Assembly (NCBI GenBank): GCA_016297775.1
Contig: JAEDGA010000060.1
Coordinates: forward strand, 1-6,431
DNA from: Candidatus Methanomethylophilaceae archaeon
GTDB lineage: Archaea > Thermoplasmatota > Thermoplasmata > Methanomassiliicoccales > Methanomethylophilaceae
Length of the DNA stretch: 6,431 nt
Direction: 5' to 3'
Shown: piece after piece, positions 6,161 to 6,431 of the stretch
How the letters are laid out: the number at the start of each line of letters is the position of its first letter
Position numbering within the stretch: position 1 is the first letter of the stretch
The notes under the pieces: model-generated
What the model was told of the DNA's origin: nothing
The model's input: only the letters and a program-made list of their open reading frames with translations
The model's database searches: none
Made by a program: the position numbers and the translations under genes

Positions 6161-6431
6161 GGTATGCCACCCATACTATGTTCGCGATATTCTGCGTACT
6201 GTCCCTGTTGGGATGTGTTCTGACCTACTTCGCGGATACCGACCCATCACTTACCGTATCCGAGGATGCCAACGGTAACATAACGTACGGCATATCAGGG
6301 ATATTGCCGGAATCCGGACGTTATATGATATTGGACGATACGGAGGATATCGACCGTCTGTATCTGTATAAGGATGGCGATCACGCCTCACTCTATTCCG
6401 ACAGTACGATAGGATCCTTCTATTCGCAGTT
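6157..6431 (+). CDS. Membrane-anchored or secreted protein of unknown function (partial, runs off right edge)
   Basis: A frame opens at ATG 6157, overlapping the previous stop as ATGA, and stays open to the end of the window (91 codons plus 2 nt). The peptide has a short N-terminus MRYATHT, then a hydrophobic segment at about 8-25 (MFAIFCVLSLLGCVLTYFA) that would serve as a signal peptide or membrane anchor. LLGC at 17-20 resembles a lipobox, but the hydrophobic stretch continues past the Cys, so a plain anchor is equally likely. The rest is acidic and rich in Asp, Ser and Tyr (for example DDTEDIDRLYLYKDGDHASL), suggesting an extracellular soluble domain. I do not recognise the family. Its overlap with the glycosyltransferase gene suggests the two products work together at the membrane. 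The overlap, the ribosome binding site and the signal-like N-terminus make the coding call secure. Confidence 0.75.
   Translation, partial: MRYATHTMFAIFCVLSLLGCVLTYFADTDPSLTVSEDANGNITYGISGILPESGRYMILDDTEDIDRLYLYKDGDHASLYSDSTIGSFYSQ

Overview
The window looks archaeal, most likely a moderately GC-rich member of the Thermoplasmatota such as a host-associated Methanomassiliicoccales. The reasons are an archaeal-type TrmI tRNA methyltransferase, a three-subunit PurS/PurL/PurQ FGAM synthase, TATA-like boxes about 26-30 nt before start codons (a leaderless pattern), and strong GGAGG/GGTGA ribosome binding sites only at genes inside operons. The lineage is inferred from these features and the general look of the proteins; no database was searched.

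Layout. At the left edge (1-54, minus strand) is the first 18 codons of a protein whose start resembles the AAA-ATPase_like (PF09820) family. It is followed by about 260 nt of AT-rich divergent intergenic DNA, which holds a promoter for each side and possibly a decayed coding remnant on the minus strand (157-258). trmI (322-1086) stands alone on the plus strand. A 114-nt gap (1087-1200) then carries an unusual set of symmetric and alternating purine-pyrimidine sequences, plus the promoter of a tightly packed plus-strand operon: purS (1201-1440), purL (1444-3780), purQ (3777-4595), a polytopic GT-C-like membrane glycosyltransferase (4592-6160), and a membrane-anchored or secreted protein of unknown function that runs off the right edge (6157-6431). 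The last three junctions are 4-nt ATGA overlaps.

How the genes work together. PurQ releases ammonia from glutamine, PurL uses it with ATP to convert FGAR to FGAM, and PurS bridges the two. This is step 4 of de novo purine synthesis. All three subunits look intact, with catalytic residues present. The two membrane-associated genes downstream have no evident link to purines but are translationally overlapped with purQ. Their Ile codon use differs from that of purL.

No CRISPR array, insertion sequence, rRNA or tRNA gene was found. The most interesting places are the purS promoter region and the coupling of purine genes to an uncharacterised membrane pair.
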